A DNA stretch of 12,060 nucleotides, from NCBI GenBank assembly GCA_023301545.1, contig JALZUI010000070.1, positions 1-12,060 of the forward strand. The letters are read 5' to 3'. The position numbers and the translations under genes were made by a program. Source of the DNA: Akkermansiaceae bacterium (GTDB lineage: Bacteria; Verrucomicrobiota; Verrucomicrobiia; Verrucomicrobiales; Akkermansiaceae). Shown here piece after piece: positions 1-7,497 of this stretch (the stretch's first letter is position 1; each line of letters begins with the position of its first letter). A model generated the notes under the pieces. It made no database searches. It was not told the DNA's origin and worked only from the letters and a program-made list of their open reading frames with translations.

Positions 1-605
1 GGTAAGAATACGATGATCGCCATCGTAAGCGCCACAAGCCCAACCATGGTCCAAAGACCTGAGCTAGGAAGCCACGTGGATGACATGTGACCGTGTGAGT
101 CAAAAGAAGCAGTGGACTTAAAGAAGAGCCCTTGTCCGAGAGCAATAAGAATAGCGAGACCATTTACAAACCCCATCATTACAGGATGTGGAATCAGACG
201 AATGAAGCGTCCCAGCTTAGTAATCCCGACAATAATCTGGATCACCCCAGCAAAAAGAAGCGCCGCTACAAGGTACTGTAGGCCGAGATCATCAGGAGTC
301 ACACCTGCGAGATCACCACCACTATTCAAGGTCTCTAAACCGGTCTTCTTCCCTACTTGGAAGGCCTTAGCGGCTACAATTGCAATTGCTCCAGTCGCAC
401 CACAAATCATTCCCGGACGTCCGCCCAGTGTTGCAGTGATCAAGCCCACAAATACTGCCGACCATAGGCCGACCATAGGATTTACTCCTGCAATGAACGA
501 GAACGCGATGGCCTCGGGCACCAGAAGGAGAGCGACCGTAATTCCTGAAAGAATATCATTCTTGACCTGCTTCGGGCCACCAAGTTTTGTTGCAAATGAG
601 CTCAT
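1..605 (-). CDS. SulP (SLC26-like) anion transporter, N-terminal part
   Basis: This is an inner-membrane transporter of the SulP family, which moves sulfate, bicarbonate or related anions by proton or sodium coupling. Only the first 201 codons are present; the rest lies beyond the left edge (family members usually have about 500-570 residues). The ATG at 605-603 opens a protein starting MSSFATKLGGPKQVKNDILS, followed by the typical first helices (LLLVPEAIAFSFIAGV, then LWSAVFVGLITATLGG) and the glycine-rich motif GMICGATGAIAIVAAK that marks the substrate-binding region of SulP proteins. Further helices follow (LQYLVAALLFAGVIQIIVG; HPVMMGFVNGLAILIALGQG). The C-terminal STAS domain cannot be checked. 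It lies 96 bases downstream of the clpX-like gene on the same strand, with an inverted repeat between them. Only a weak GAG precedes the start. The family call is firm; the transported ion cannot be told from this piece. Confidence 0.9.
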   Translation of the reverse strand, partial: MSSFATKLGGPKQVKNDILSGITVALLLVPEAIAFSFIAGVNPMVGLWSAVFVGLITATLGGRPGMICGATGAIAIVAAKAFQVGKKTGLETLNSGGDLAGVTPDDLGLQYLVAALLFAGVIQIIVGITKLGRFIRLIPHPVMMGFVNGLAILIALGQGLFFKSTASFDSHGHMSSTWLPSSGLWTMVGLVALTMAIIVFL

Positions 606-656
606 AATTTAAGCTCGGTAATGAAGCAGAATAGAGCAAGCGCAAGAAATTTATGT

Positions 657-697
657 TAGGAGGCGCGATTTTTCCCGCATTTCGCCCTCGCCTCCTA
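657..697 (-). terminator. Inverted repeat between clpX-like gene and sulP, possible weak terminator
   Basis: AGGAGGCG (658-665) pairs exactly with CGCCTCCT (689-696), plus one flanking T-A pair, around a 23-base loop. It begins five bases after the stop of the clpX-like gene. In the transcribed (minus) direction the hairpin is followed by AACATAAATTT rather than a solid T run, so intrinsic termination would be weak. It may act as a partial terminator, an RNA-stabilising hairpin at the end of the clpX-like message, or an attenuator ahead of sulP. The pairing is seen directly; the role is inferred. Confidence 0.4.
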
Positions 698-701
698 TTC
701 C

Positions 702-2297
702 TTAAGAACCCGCCTCCCCTTCGCTGTTGCGCTCATCTTCATACGCTTCTAGCACGCGGTCACTGAGGTATTTATCCGAATCCAGAATCGCCTCTTCGGT
801 CAGCTCAAAGGAATTCCGACCCGTCTTAGACTTAATCAAATTCAAGCCATAAGGGTAATCTTTGAACAACCGTCTACTGATTTGGCGGAGGCTCTGCCCT
901 TCTTCCTCATGCTTGTTGATAAGCGCGTGAATCGCATCATCTGAAAAGCTGAGTTCGACCCCGTTTTGCTCTTGGAATTTTTTCAAGTAGGTCGCCAATT
1001 CACGAAGCGCTTCTTCGCGGGATGCTTCTTGTCCACGGCCTGCATACTCCTTCAGTTTCTCTGCTGGGTTTTCTAACAGCTTCTGATCCACCACTAATTC
1101 ATCGACTCCGATTCCTGGCATTTCATATTTAAAGTCACGAAGATGGCTCTCAAGCGCGGTCATTAAGGCCCTAGCTCCCGTGTTTTGCTTCTCTGCGACT
1201 TCTGCAATATAATCAATCGCATCAGGCTTAAAGCTGATCTCGATCCCATAAGCGGCAAATTGGCGTTCGTACTGTCGTAAAATTGATCCCTCAGAATAGC
1301 GGAGGATATTCGCTAGGTCATTCTTCGTAAGCTTTTCACAATTCACCCGCACAGGTAAACGTCCGATGAATTCGGCTTCAAAACCATACTTGATATAATC
1401 TTCCGTGATCGCATGTTTCGTCGCGGACTCTTCTTCCTTATCGTTCTGCGCCGCAGCAGCGAACCCCATCTGACCCGCACGCTGGCGTTGGTCGACGATT
1501 TTTTCGATTCCCGAGAAGGCGCCACTTACGATGAAGAGGATGTTTTTAGTACTAATGGTATCTTTCTGCCCCTTCTTACCACCACTCATCATCATGCTCA
1601 TCTGGCTCTGCATATCATTTGGGTTCGAGAGAGAGACCTCGGTATCTTCCATCAATTTCAGCAAGGTTGTTTGTACCCCACGTCCACTCACATCACGACC
1701 GCCAGAACCTCCTGCCCCAGCTAGCTTATCGATCTCATCAATGTAAATCACTCCATACTCCGCAAGTTCTACATTTCCATCCGCTTTTTTAACCAGATCG
1801 CGCACGAGATCGTCCACGTCGCGCCCCACGTACCCAGTTTCAGAAAACTTAGTAGCGTCGGCCTTCACAAAAGGAACGCCGATCAAATCCGCAACATGCT
1901 TAACCAGATACGTTTTCCCGACACCTGTTGGCCCTGTAATGAGGATGTTTTGCTTATGATAATCGACCTTAGAGAAGCCGTCATCATCTTGCTCATTTAC
2001 AAAACGGGCATTGTTATAGTGATCACAAACCGCAATCGCGAGCGCCTTCTTAGCATCTGTTTGGCGGATAATGTAACGATCTAAATACGCCTTAATATCA
2101 CGTGGCAAATACGAAAATTCTAAAATGTTATCGAGTTTTTCGACTTCATCAACTGGAGGCTCTACTTCCTCTGGGGTGACTTCCACGGGCTCGCTGAAAC
2201 CATGTGTAATCTGTACATCACCCACTTGGCCGAACATTTCCTCGAGCATTTTTTTCAGCTCCTCTGGTCCTGGTGGTTTTCCGTTTGAGTTTTTCAT
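702..2297 (-). CDS. ClpX-like AAA+ unfoldase lacking the zinc finger, with duplicated C-terminal small domain
   Basis: A 531-residue cytoplasmic AAA+ ATPase of the ClpX/HslU type, probably an ATP-driven protein unfoldase. Visible: Walker A GPTGVGKT (122-129), GYVG pore loop (155-158), Walker B VIYIDEIDK (183-191), pore-2-like RDVSGRGVQ (201-209), arginine finger in EFIGR (R313) and sensor-2 GAR (374-376). E. coli ClpX has about 424 residues. The first ~55 residues here are acidic and have no C4 zinc-binding domain. The stretch that should carry the RKH substrate loop is Met-rich (five Met in 229-237) and reads GGKKGQKD. The ClpP-docking IGF tripeptide is MGF (277-279). After the normal small domain (about 320-412), a second related segment (about 428-515) lacks the GAR arginine. 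The ATG at 2297 follows AGGTGA directly, which is very close for a ribosome site. Likely a specialised paralogue; whether it works with ClpP is open. Confidence 0.9.
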   Translation of the reverse strand: MKNSNGKPPGPEELKKMLEEMFGQVGDVQITHGFSEPVEVTPEEVEPPVDEVEKLDNILEFSYLPRDIKAYLDRYIIRQTDAKKALAIAVCDHYNNARFVNEQDDDGFSKVDYHKQNILITGPTGVGKTYLVKHVADLIGVPFVKADATKFSETGYVGRDVDDLVRDLVKKADGNVELAEYGVIYIDEIDKLAGAGGSGGRDVSGRGVQTTLLKLMEDTEVSLSNPNDMQSQMSMMMSGGKKGQKDTISTKNILFIVSGAFSGIEKIVDQRQRAGQMGFAAAAQNDKEEESATKHAITEDYIKYGFEAEFIGRLPVRVNCEKLTKNDLANILRYSEGSILRQYERQFAAYGIEISFKPDAIDYIAEVAEKQNTGARALMTALESHLRDFKYEMPGIGVDELVVDQKLLENPAEKLKEYAGRGQEASREEALRELATYLKKFQEQNGVELSFSDDAIHALINKHEEEGQSLRQISRRLFKDYPYGLNLIKSKTGRNSFELTEEAILDSDKYLSDRVLEAYEDERNSEGEAGS

Positions 2298-2429
2298 TCA
2301 CCTATAAAAGCGAAGCCAAACCATAAAAACCATCGTTAAAATTTCACCGACAAAATCCCCCCTACATTCACGGAGGTAAAAACTTACGAAAAAAGATTTC
2401 CACTCACCCTCTTTTACCTTAAACCTCGC

Positions 2430-2435
2430 GATAAT
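2430..2435 (+). promoter_or_regulatory. -10-like GATAAT placed for a leaderless ABC-F mRNA
   Basis: GATAAT ends five bases before the ATG of the ABC-F gene. Standard spacing would put transcription start at or within a base or two of the A of ATG, giving a leaderless or nearly leaderless message. There is no Shine-Dalgarno sequence, and an in-frame TAA at 2432-2434 rules out an upstream start. No good -35 hexamer is seen at 16-18 bases, so the promoter assignment is tentative. Confidence 0.3.
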
Positions 2436-2440
2436 TACTT

Positions 2441-4048
2441 ATGCTTACGATCAAAAACTTAATGAAGTCCTACAGTGGACGCATCCTATTTGAAAACGCC
2501 AAGCTCACCGTGAACTGGGGAGAGCGCATCGCCCTCGTAGGGCCTAACGGTGCTGGAAAGTCGACGATCTTCCGAATTGTACTAGGACAGGAAGATGCCG
2601 ACCAAGGTACGGTTGACCGCGACGATTACGCAGTCACAGGCTTCCTCTCCCAAGAGTCAGGCGATCCCGGCGAAGACAGCGTTCTGATGACCGCAATGTC
2701 AATCAATGAGGAAATGGGAGAAGCAATCCGAATCATGCGCGCACACGAAGCCGCCGACACGACCGATTCAGAAGAATACGGTAATGCTCAGGACACGTTC
2801 AATTCCCACTCAGGATACCAAGTCGAAGCAAAAGCTAAAAAAATCCTCGCGGGTCTAGGCTACAAGCAAGATCAGTTCGAAAGCCCCCTCAAGGAATTCT
2901 CCGGAGGATGGATCATGCGTGCGCACCTCGCTCGCCTCCTGTGTATGGAGCCTGATCTCCTCATGCTGGATGAGCCTACTAACCACCTCGACCTCATGTC
3001 TCTGATCTGGTTCCAGCGTTACTTACAGAACTACCCTGGTGCGATTTTCCTCATCTCGCACGACCGTGATTTCATGGATGCGATCTGTGAAACGGTCATC
3101 GAAATCGACCAACGTGAACTTATTCACTACACGGGGAACTATTCTAGCTACCTCACTCAGCGCGAAGCGCGTCACGAGAGTAAAACAAAGGCTTACCGTA
3201 ACTACAAAAAGCAGATTGAGCAGATGCAAGAGTTTGTCGATCGCTTCCGCAATGTCTCTTCCAAAGCCTCCCAGGTGCAGAGTCGAATTAAGGACATCGC
3301 TAAAGTCCCTGTAGTTGAAAAACCAATTTCACCGCGTAAAGTCTTCAAATTCAGCTTCCCTCAACCTCCTAAGAGTAACCAGAAAGTCATCGAAATGACG
3401 AAGGTTCACAAATCCTATGGAGAAAAAGTAATCTATGATGGCGTTGACCTCATGGTCGAAAAAGGAGAGCGAACAGTGCTCATCGGTCCGAATGGAGCAG
3501 GTAAATCTACGCTCCTAAAGATGCTAGCAGGAACAGAAACGGCAACTGAAGGAAAAGTGGAAGCAGGATATGCAACCAAGATCGGTTACTACTCCCAGCA
3601 CCGCACCGAACTCCTTAATGAAGACAACACCGTCCTAGAGGAAATCATGAACACAGGAGACACCCTCCGAGAAGACGATGCGCGCTCCCTCCTAGGCTCC
3701 TTCCTCTTCCGTCGTGAAGATGTCCATAAGCGTATCAAGGTTCTTTCTGGAGGCGAAAAAAGCCGTCTCAACCTTGTTAAATTCCTCGTTGATCCTCCTA
3801 ACCTTCTCCTCATGGATGAGCCTACTACTCACCTTGACATCATCTCGATCGAAGCACTCGTAGTCGCGCTGAAGCAGTTTGAAGGAACGCTCGTTTTCAT
3901 CTCGCACGATGTCCACTTCATTCGTGCCCTAGCAGACAAAACGCTCCACATCGCTAACGGTCAAATCACCTCCTACTCAGGCGGTTACGACTACTACCTA
4001 GAGAAATCAGGCCTTCTCGATGACGAACGCATGGCCATCACGGCATAA
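2441..4048 (+). CDS. ABC-F family ATPase (ribosome-associated translation factor type)
   Basis: A soluble 535-residue protein with two ABC ATPase domains and no membrane segment, the layout of ABC-F proteins (EttA, Uup, YheS, YbiT), which bind the ribosomal E site and act on stalled or initiating ribosomes. First domain: Walker A GPNGAGKST (34-42), signature EFSGGW (152-157), Walker B with LDEPTNHLD (176-184), H-loop SHD (206-208). A charged helical linker (about 235-300) replaces the usual PtIM region. Second domain: Walker A GPNGAGKST (349-357), LSGGEKSR (435-442), Walker B with MDEPTTHLD (458-466), SHD (488-490). The second Walker B has Thr where ABC-F proteins normally have Asn. The linker is rich in Lys, Arg and Gln, as expected for RNA contact. 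A small gene follows 21 bases later, so the two are probably cotranscribed and end at the 4455-4488 terminator. Family certain; the subfamily and target are not resolved. Confidence 0.95.
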   Translation: MLTIKNLMKSYSGRILFENAKLTVNWGERIALVGPNGAGKSTIFRIVLGQEDADQGTVDRDDYAVTGFLSQESGDPGEDSVLMTAMSINEEMGEAIRIMRAHEAADTTDSEEYGNAQDTFNSHSGYQVEAKAKKILAGLGYKQDQFESPLKEFSGGWIMRAHLARLLCMEPDLLMLDEPTNHLDLMSLIWFQRYLQNYPGAIFLISHDRDFMDAICETVIEIDQRELIHYTGNYSSYLTQREARHESKTKAYRNYKKQIEQMQEFVDRFRNVSSKASQVQSRIKDIAKVPVVEKPISPRKVFKFSFPQPPKSNQKVIEMTKVHKSYGEKVIYDGVDLMVEKGERTVLIGPNGAGKSTLLKMLAGTETATEGKVEAGYATKIGYYSQHRTELLNEDNTVLEEIMNTGDTLREDDARSLLGSFLFRREDVHKRIKVLSGGEKSRLNLVKFLVDPPNLLLMDEPTTHLDIISIEALVVALKQFEGTLVFISHDVHFIRALADKTLHIANGQITSYSGGYDYYLEKSGLLDDERMAITA

Positions 4049-4069
4049 ACCCTAGCTATTTAATTCAAT

Positions 4070-4426
4070 ATGGAAAAACTAAATAACCCTATCCGAGGCC
4101 TTATCGTAGAACTACTGGAAAGCCGTTATGAAGGAATCACCTTCTCCGACGAGCTCGTTGATTCGATCGAAACTAAGGTCGCTCCTATCGTGCAACTCCA
4201 GACCGAAACTGCGGTTGTCGAGTTTGTCAGTGACTACTTTAGCCCTAAGAAGCCTAGCCGCAAGGCCCGTAAGCCGAAGGCGAAAGTTGCTGAGCCAGAA
4301 GCGGCTCCAGCAGAGCAGTCCCCAGAGCAAGCGAATGCCAGCGAGCCCGTAACGGAGCAAAACGAACCAACTGCACCTAGCGAGGCAACGCCTTCTACAC
4401 CAGAAGCTGAGGCCGTAAATTCGTAA
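4070..4426 (+). CDS. Small protein of unknown function with Pro/Ala/Glu-rich tail
   Basis: A 118-residue protein I do not recognise. Residues 1-55 look folded and mostly helical (NPIRGLIVELLESRYEGITF, then DELVDSIETKVAPIVQLQTE). A short basic stretch follows (KKPSRKARKPKAK, about 60-72). The remainder, to residue 118, is low-complexity Pro/Ala/Glu/Ser/Thr sequence that should be disordered. No signal peptide or membrane helix is evident, so it is probably cytoplasmic. The basic patch could bind nucleic acid or ribosomes, which would fit its position 21 bases after the ABC-F gene, but that is inference. No Shine-Dalgarno sequence precedes the ATG; a TATTTA hexamer ends seven bases before it. 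A strong terminator follows 28 bases after the stop, so this gene closes the transcription unit. It is supported as a real gene by tight spacing and codon use like its neighbours. Confidence 0.75.
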   Translation: MEKLNNPIRGLIVELLESRYEGITFSDELVDSIETKVAPIVQLQTETAVVEFVSDYFSPKKPSRKARKPKAKVAEPEAAPAEQSPEQANASEPVTEQNEPTAPSEATPSTPEAEAVNS

Positions 4427-4454
4427 GTTTAACCGCTTCCAATAGCGTTTTTAG

Positions 4455-4488
4455 ATGACTCGACTCTCGTCGAGTCATTTTTTGTTTT
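4455..4488 (+). terminator. Strong intrinsic terminator after the ABC-F / small-protein unit
   Basis: A perfect ten-base-pair stem, ATGACTCGAC (4455-4464) with GTCGAGTCAT (4469-4478), closed by a TCTC tetraloop and followed by TTTTTG then TTTT. It starts 28 bases after the stop of the small gene and ends before purB, so purB must have its own promoter or depend on read-through. Confidence 0.92.
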
Positions 4489-4525
4489 ACAACAGAGGCA
4501 AAATTTTAGTTCTCTATCCCCTAAT

Positions 4526-5944
4526 ATGATCCCAAATATTCTTGCCGAGCGATACGCCTCCACCTCACTAAAAAATATATGGTCCGCAGAAGGCCGTATC
4601 ATCCTAGAACGTGAATTCTGGATAGCTGTCATGAAGGCTCAGAAAGACCTCGGCCTAGACATCCCTGCGGAAGCGATCGCGGCTTACGAATCGGTTAAAG
4701 ACCAAGTTAATCTACCTGCCATCATGGAGCGTGAGCGCATCACTCGTCACGACGTGAAGGCACGGATCGAAGAATTTTGCGATCTCGCAGGACATCAACA
4801 CGTGCACAAAGGGATGACCTCCCGTGACCTTACTGAGAATGTTGAGCAACTCCAAGTGTACCGCTCGCTCGAAGTACTCCGCATCAAAGTTCTCGCTAGT
4901 TTAAACCGCATGTCGAATAAGGCCGATCAATGGTCCGAGCTCGTCATCACCGCCCGTACGCACAATGTCGCCGCACAACAAACGACGATGGGCAAACGCA
5001 TGGCGATGTTTGGTGAAGAATTACTCCTCGCCCTTGGTGCGTTAGAGTCCATCACTAGTCGCTACGCGGTCCGCGGACTGAAAGGCGCCGTTGGTACGCA
5101 AATGGATCAAATCTCACTCTTCGACGGAAATGCGGATCAAGCACTAGCGCTGGAAGACGCTATTGCTAAGCACCTCGGAATCCCTGAGAAATGGACCAAC
5201 GTTGGACAAGTTTACCCTCGTTCACTCGATTACGAAGTCGTCTCGGTACTCAATCAACTTGCTAGCGGCCCGTCCTCCTTTGCTAAAACTCTCCGCCTCA
5301 TGGCTGGACACGAAACCGCTTCCGAAGGCTTCGCGCCTGGACAAACGGGTTCTTCCGCTATGCCGCATAAGATGAACTCTCGTTCCTGTGAGCGCGTCAA
5401 CGGCTTCCACACGATTCTTAAAGGATACCTAGCGATGGCTAGTGGACTCTCTGGAGACCAATGGAACGAAGGAGATGTTTCCTGTTCCGTAGTTCGCCGA
5501 GTCATGCTCCCTGATTCATTTTACGCCATTGACGGACTCTTTGAAACCTTCCTCACAATCCTCGATCAAATGGACGCTTACGCTTCTGTTATCGAAAAGG
5601 AAAACACCTACTACCGACCATTCCTCCTCACCACCACCATCATGATGGAAGCAGTGAAAGCTGGAATGGGACGCGAGGAAGCCCATGGCCTCATCAAAAA
5701 GCACGCCGTCGCTACCGTAGAAGATCTCCGCGCTACCAAAGTCGCACAAAACGACCTTCTCTCCCGCCTCGCGGCTGAGGACGCAATGCCACTGACCTTA
5801 GAGCAGTTGCAAGCGATCGAACAAGAAGGCAAAAACAATGTCGGCATGGCTCGCCAACAAGTAGCGCACTTCGTCAGTACTGTCCAAGCGGCAGTAGCGA
5901 CTTGCCCAGAGGCCAAAGACCTCGCCCCAGGAGCTATTCTATAA
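4526..5944 (+). CDS. purB: Adenylosuccinate lyase
   Basis: Cytoplasmic enzyme of purine synthesis that removes fumarate twice: from SAICAR on the way to IMP, and from adenylosuccinate to give AMP. The 472-residue length fits the family. Visible motifs: RHD (74-76), HKGMTSRDLTENVEQ (94-108), ARTHNVAAQ carrying the presumed general-acid His146, and the fumarase/lyase superfamily signature GSSAMPHKMN (275-284) with the mobile-loop catalytic serine. The form HKGMTSRDLTEN, rather than the TSxD type seen in E. coli, recalls actinobacterial-style PurB, to the best of my memory of those sequences. The ATG at 4526 follows the upstream terminator by 37 bases. No Shine-Dalgarno sequence is visible before it. 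The gene stands alone, ends in its own hairpin, and converges on ilvE. Assignment is secure; argininosuccinate lyase and aspartase are less likely given the PurB-type motifs and length. Confidence 0.97.
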   Translation: MIPNILAERYASTSLKNIWSAEGRIILEREFWIAVMKAQKDLGLDIPAEAIAAYESVKDQVNLPAIMERERITRHDVKARIEEFCDLAGHQHVHKGMTSRDLTENVEQLQVYRSLEVLRIKVLASLNRMSNKADQWSELVITARTHNVAAQQTTMGKRMAMFGEELLLALGALESITSRYAVRGLKGAVGTQMDQISLFDGNADQALALEDAIAKHLGIPEKWTNVGQVYPRSLDYEVVSVLNQLASGPSSFAKTLRLMAGHETASEGFAPGQTGSSAMPHKMNSRSCERVNGFHTILKGYLAMASGLSGDQWNEGDVSCSVVRRVMLPDSFYAIDGLFETFLTILDQMDAYASVIEKENTYYRPFLLTTTIMMEAVKAGMGREEAHGLIKKHAVATVEDLRATKVAQNDLLSRLAAEDAMPLTLEQLQAIEQEGKNNVGMARQQVAHFVSTVQAAVATCPEAKDLAPGAIL

Positions 5945-5966
5945 GTAATCCGTCTCCACAGATAAC

Positions 5967-5997
5967 AAAAACGCTCCTTTCAATGGAGCGTTTTTTT
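5967..5997 (+). terminator. purB intrinsic terminator
   Basis: AACGCTCC (5970-5977) pairs with GGAGCGTT (5985-5992) around a seven-base loop, and the flanking A run (from 5967) can extend the stem against the seven-T tract (5991-5997). It lies 22 bases after the purB stop and serves the plus strand. Confidence 0.88.
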
Positions 5998-6023
5998 GTG
6001 TCCGGAACCCAGCACCTAAACAC

Positions 6024-6055
6024 AAAAAAGAGCGGTATCGCTACCGCTCTTTTTT
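6024..6055. terminator. Bidirectional terminator between convergent purB and ilvE
   Basis: A perfect 14-base-pair stem: A6 then GAGCGGTA (6024-6037) pairs with TACCGCTC then T6 (6042-6055) around a TCGC tetraloop. The A run on one side and the T run on the other make it work in both directions. It stops ilvE transcription 19 bases past its stop codon and backs up the purB terminator. Confidence 0.9.
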
Positions 6056-6073
6056 CATTGGAATCGTTTACGA

Positions 6074-6949
6074 TTAAGTAATTTCTGTGCCTTCGCTATT
6101 CGCGAGTTCACGGAAGGCGGTGATCATTTCTTGAGAGATCGTTCCAGGCTTACCGTTTCCGATTTCGCGCTCATCTAATTTAACCATTGGAATCACTTCA
6201 GCAGCGGTACCGGTGAGGAAAATTTCGTCAGCGGTATAGAGGTCGTAACGAGTCATCGTTTTTTCTGCCAATTCATAGCCGAGCCTTTCAGCGAGTTCAA
6301 AGATGACCTGGCGCGTAATACCGTCAAGAGAACCGTCAGAAACTGGAGGCGTCGCAATCTTACCCTTCTTAATGACGAAGATGTTATCACCAGTACACTC
6401 GGCGACATAACCTTGCTCGTTGAGCATTAGGCCTTCACCAGCACCAGCCTTGATCGCTTCAACCTTCGCCATGACGTTGTTGAGGTAGTTCAGAGACTTC
6501 ACCTGTGGGCTGAGCGCGGCAGGAGCGGGACGACGTGTAGAACAGGTCACTACTTCTAACCCGTTTTCGTAACAAGAATCAGGGTAAAGGGTAATGCCCG
6601 AGGCAATGATAAACATCGAAGGAGTTGGACACTGGTGAGGATTTAACCCTAATGGCCCAGGCCCACGCGTAATGACTAATCGGATATAACCGTCGGTTAG
6701 GTTATTAGCCTTACAGGTATCGATTGTTGCTTGGCAGACTTCTTCAATCGTCCAAGGTGTCTTCATGAGAATCGCTTTAGCGGAATCAAAGAGACGTTCG
6801 ATGTGTTCCTGAAGACGGAAAACTCTCCCACTGTAGAAACGGATTCCTTCGAAAATTCCATCACCATACAACAATCCATGATCAAAAACGGAGATCTTCG
6901 CTTCGTTTTCGTCAACTAATTTTCCATCAAGCCAAATTTTCTGAGACAT
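6074..6949 (-). CDS. ilvE: Branched-chain amino acid aminotransferase
   Basis: A 291-residue class IV (fold-type IV) PLP aminotransferase that interconverts Leu, Ile and Val with their 2-oxo acids using 2-oxoglutarate/glutamate; cytoplasmic. Visible: N-terminal FDHGLLYGDGIFEGIRFY (22-39), catalytic Lys151 in QVKSLNYLNNVMAKVEA, Glu184 in YVAECTGDNIF, LDGITR (208-213) and TGTAAEV (246-252) for cofactor phosphate binding. Length matches short IlvE proteins. D-amino acid transaminase and aminodeoxychorismate lyase share this fold, but the LNYLNNVMAK and ECTGDNIF motifs fit branched-chain enzymes best. It has the best ribosome site in the window: AGAGAGGT, seven bases before the ATG. It lies 74 bases downstream of the CII-like regulator gene on the same strand, so the two may share a message. 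It ends at the bidirectional terminator. Confidence 0.92.
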   Translation of the reverse strand: MSQKIWLDGKLVDENEAKISVFDHGLLYGDGIFEGIRFYSGRVFRLQEHIERLFDSAKAILMKTPWTIEEVCQATIDTCKANNLTDGYIRLVITRGPGPLGLNPHQCPTPSMFIIASGITLYPDSCYENGLEVVTCSTRRPAPAALSPQVKSLNYLNNVMAKVEAIKAGAGEGLMLNEQGYVAECTGDNIFVIKKGKIATPPVSDGSLDGITRQVIFELAERLGYELAEKTMTRYDLYTADEIFLTGTAAEVIPMVKLDEREIGNGKPGTISQEMITAFRELANSEGTEIT

Positions 6950-7023
6950 AATCTTACCTCTCTTTTACACGCTATTTGTGCTCTGAACAGTGGAAATTTT
7001 AGGAATTTAGCAAAAACAGGTTA

Positions 7024-7497
7024 CTACCCCTTTTTGACATCTTTCTCCATTTTCTCAAAATCACCTTCCTCGCAGCACATAACGAAACCCTCGGTAAAGC
7101 CTTTTAGTTGATCCCAGCACTTTCGGATTTCCTCAGCCTCATCACCGGTAATCGATTGATCTTGGGCTGATTCAGAGATTTTATTAATCATCGCAGAGAA
7201 CTGAACCAAAATTTCACTGGTCGCAGGAAGAACCTCAAAACCCTTTTCACAATAGGACTTTGGGTTGGTCATAAAGTACCCTCCCGCATCTTCACAAAGC
7301 CAGCGGAGAATATTTGTGTCACCCGTCGCCTGGATGATGGCACGGAGTCGATCGAGAGGGTTGCGGCTACCGCTTCCGATCTCAGATTGTTCTTGCGCCC
7401 ATTTGTAAACTAGCGAGAGAGAAACGCCTAGATCAGATGCGAGTGCTTTAGGGCTTGTTTTCTCAAATGCTTGTTTTAATACTTCGTGCGACTCCAT
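7024..7497 (-). CDS. Phage CII-type (CP76-like) DNA-binding regulator
   Basis: A 157-residue protein that resembles the phage regulatory protein CII family (CP76 type, Pfam Phage_CP76). A helix-turn-helix is readable at about 14-36 (SPKALASDLGVSLSLVYKWA). It is followed by NPLDRLRAIIQATGD (46-60) and WLCEDAGGYF (66-75), the order seen in that family, and an acidic helical C-terminal half (about 95-155) likely used for oligomerisation. No phage genes surround it, so it looks like a chromosomal regulator. It sits upstream of ilvE and divergent from the 89-residue gene and bioA. The ATG has no ribosome site directly upstream; instead a GAAGGGG sequence fits a 16-codon ORF in another frame that overlaps this start. 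In-frame upstream codons lead to a TGA at 7516-7518 without another start. The family call rests on remembered motif similarity; its targets are unknown. Confidence 0.72.
   Translation of the reverse strand: MESHEVLKQAFEKTSPKALASDLGVSLSLVYKWAQEQSEIGSGSRNPLDRLRAIIQATGDTNILRWLCEDAGGYFMTNPKSYCEKGFEVLPATSEILVQFSAMINKISESAQDQSITGDEAEEIRKCWDQLKGFTEGFVMCCEEGDFEKMEKDVKKG

Noticed and set aside
112..612. Open frame of 166 codons on the plus strand
   Set aside because: It is antisense to the SulP transporter, whose minus-strand frame shows clear family motifs. The plus-strand product has the Pro/Arg/Thr-rich composition of a shadow frame.
2372..2377. Perfect GGAGGT ribosome-site sequence in the divergent gap before the ABC-F gene
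   Set aside because: No ATG, GTG or TTG follows within a usable distance, and an in-frame TAA at 2432 separates it from the ABC-F start. It is treated as chance.
2298..2440. Defined promoter for the clpX-like gene on the minus strand
   Set aside because: TTGTCG can be read as a -35, but no acceptable -10 lies 16-18 bases from it. The AT-rich gap gives too many weak matches to choose one.
4112..5916. Several minus-strand open frames opposite the 118-residue gene and purB
   Set aside because: They are shadows of the plus-strand genes: no recognisable motifs, biased composition, and no promoter or ribosome site.
7024..7497. Prophage remnant around the CII-like gene
   Set aside because: No integrase, attachment repeats, structural genes or tRNA are present; the neighbours are core metabolic genes with matching codon use.
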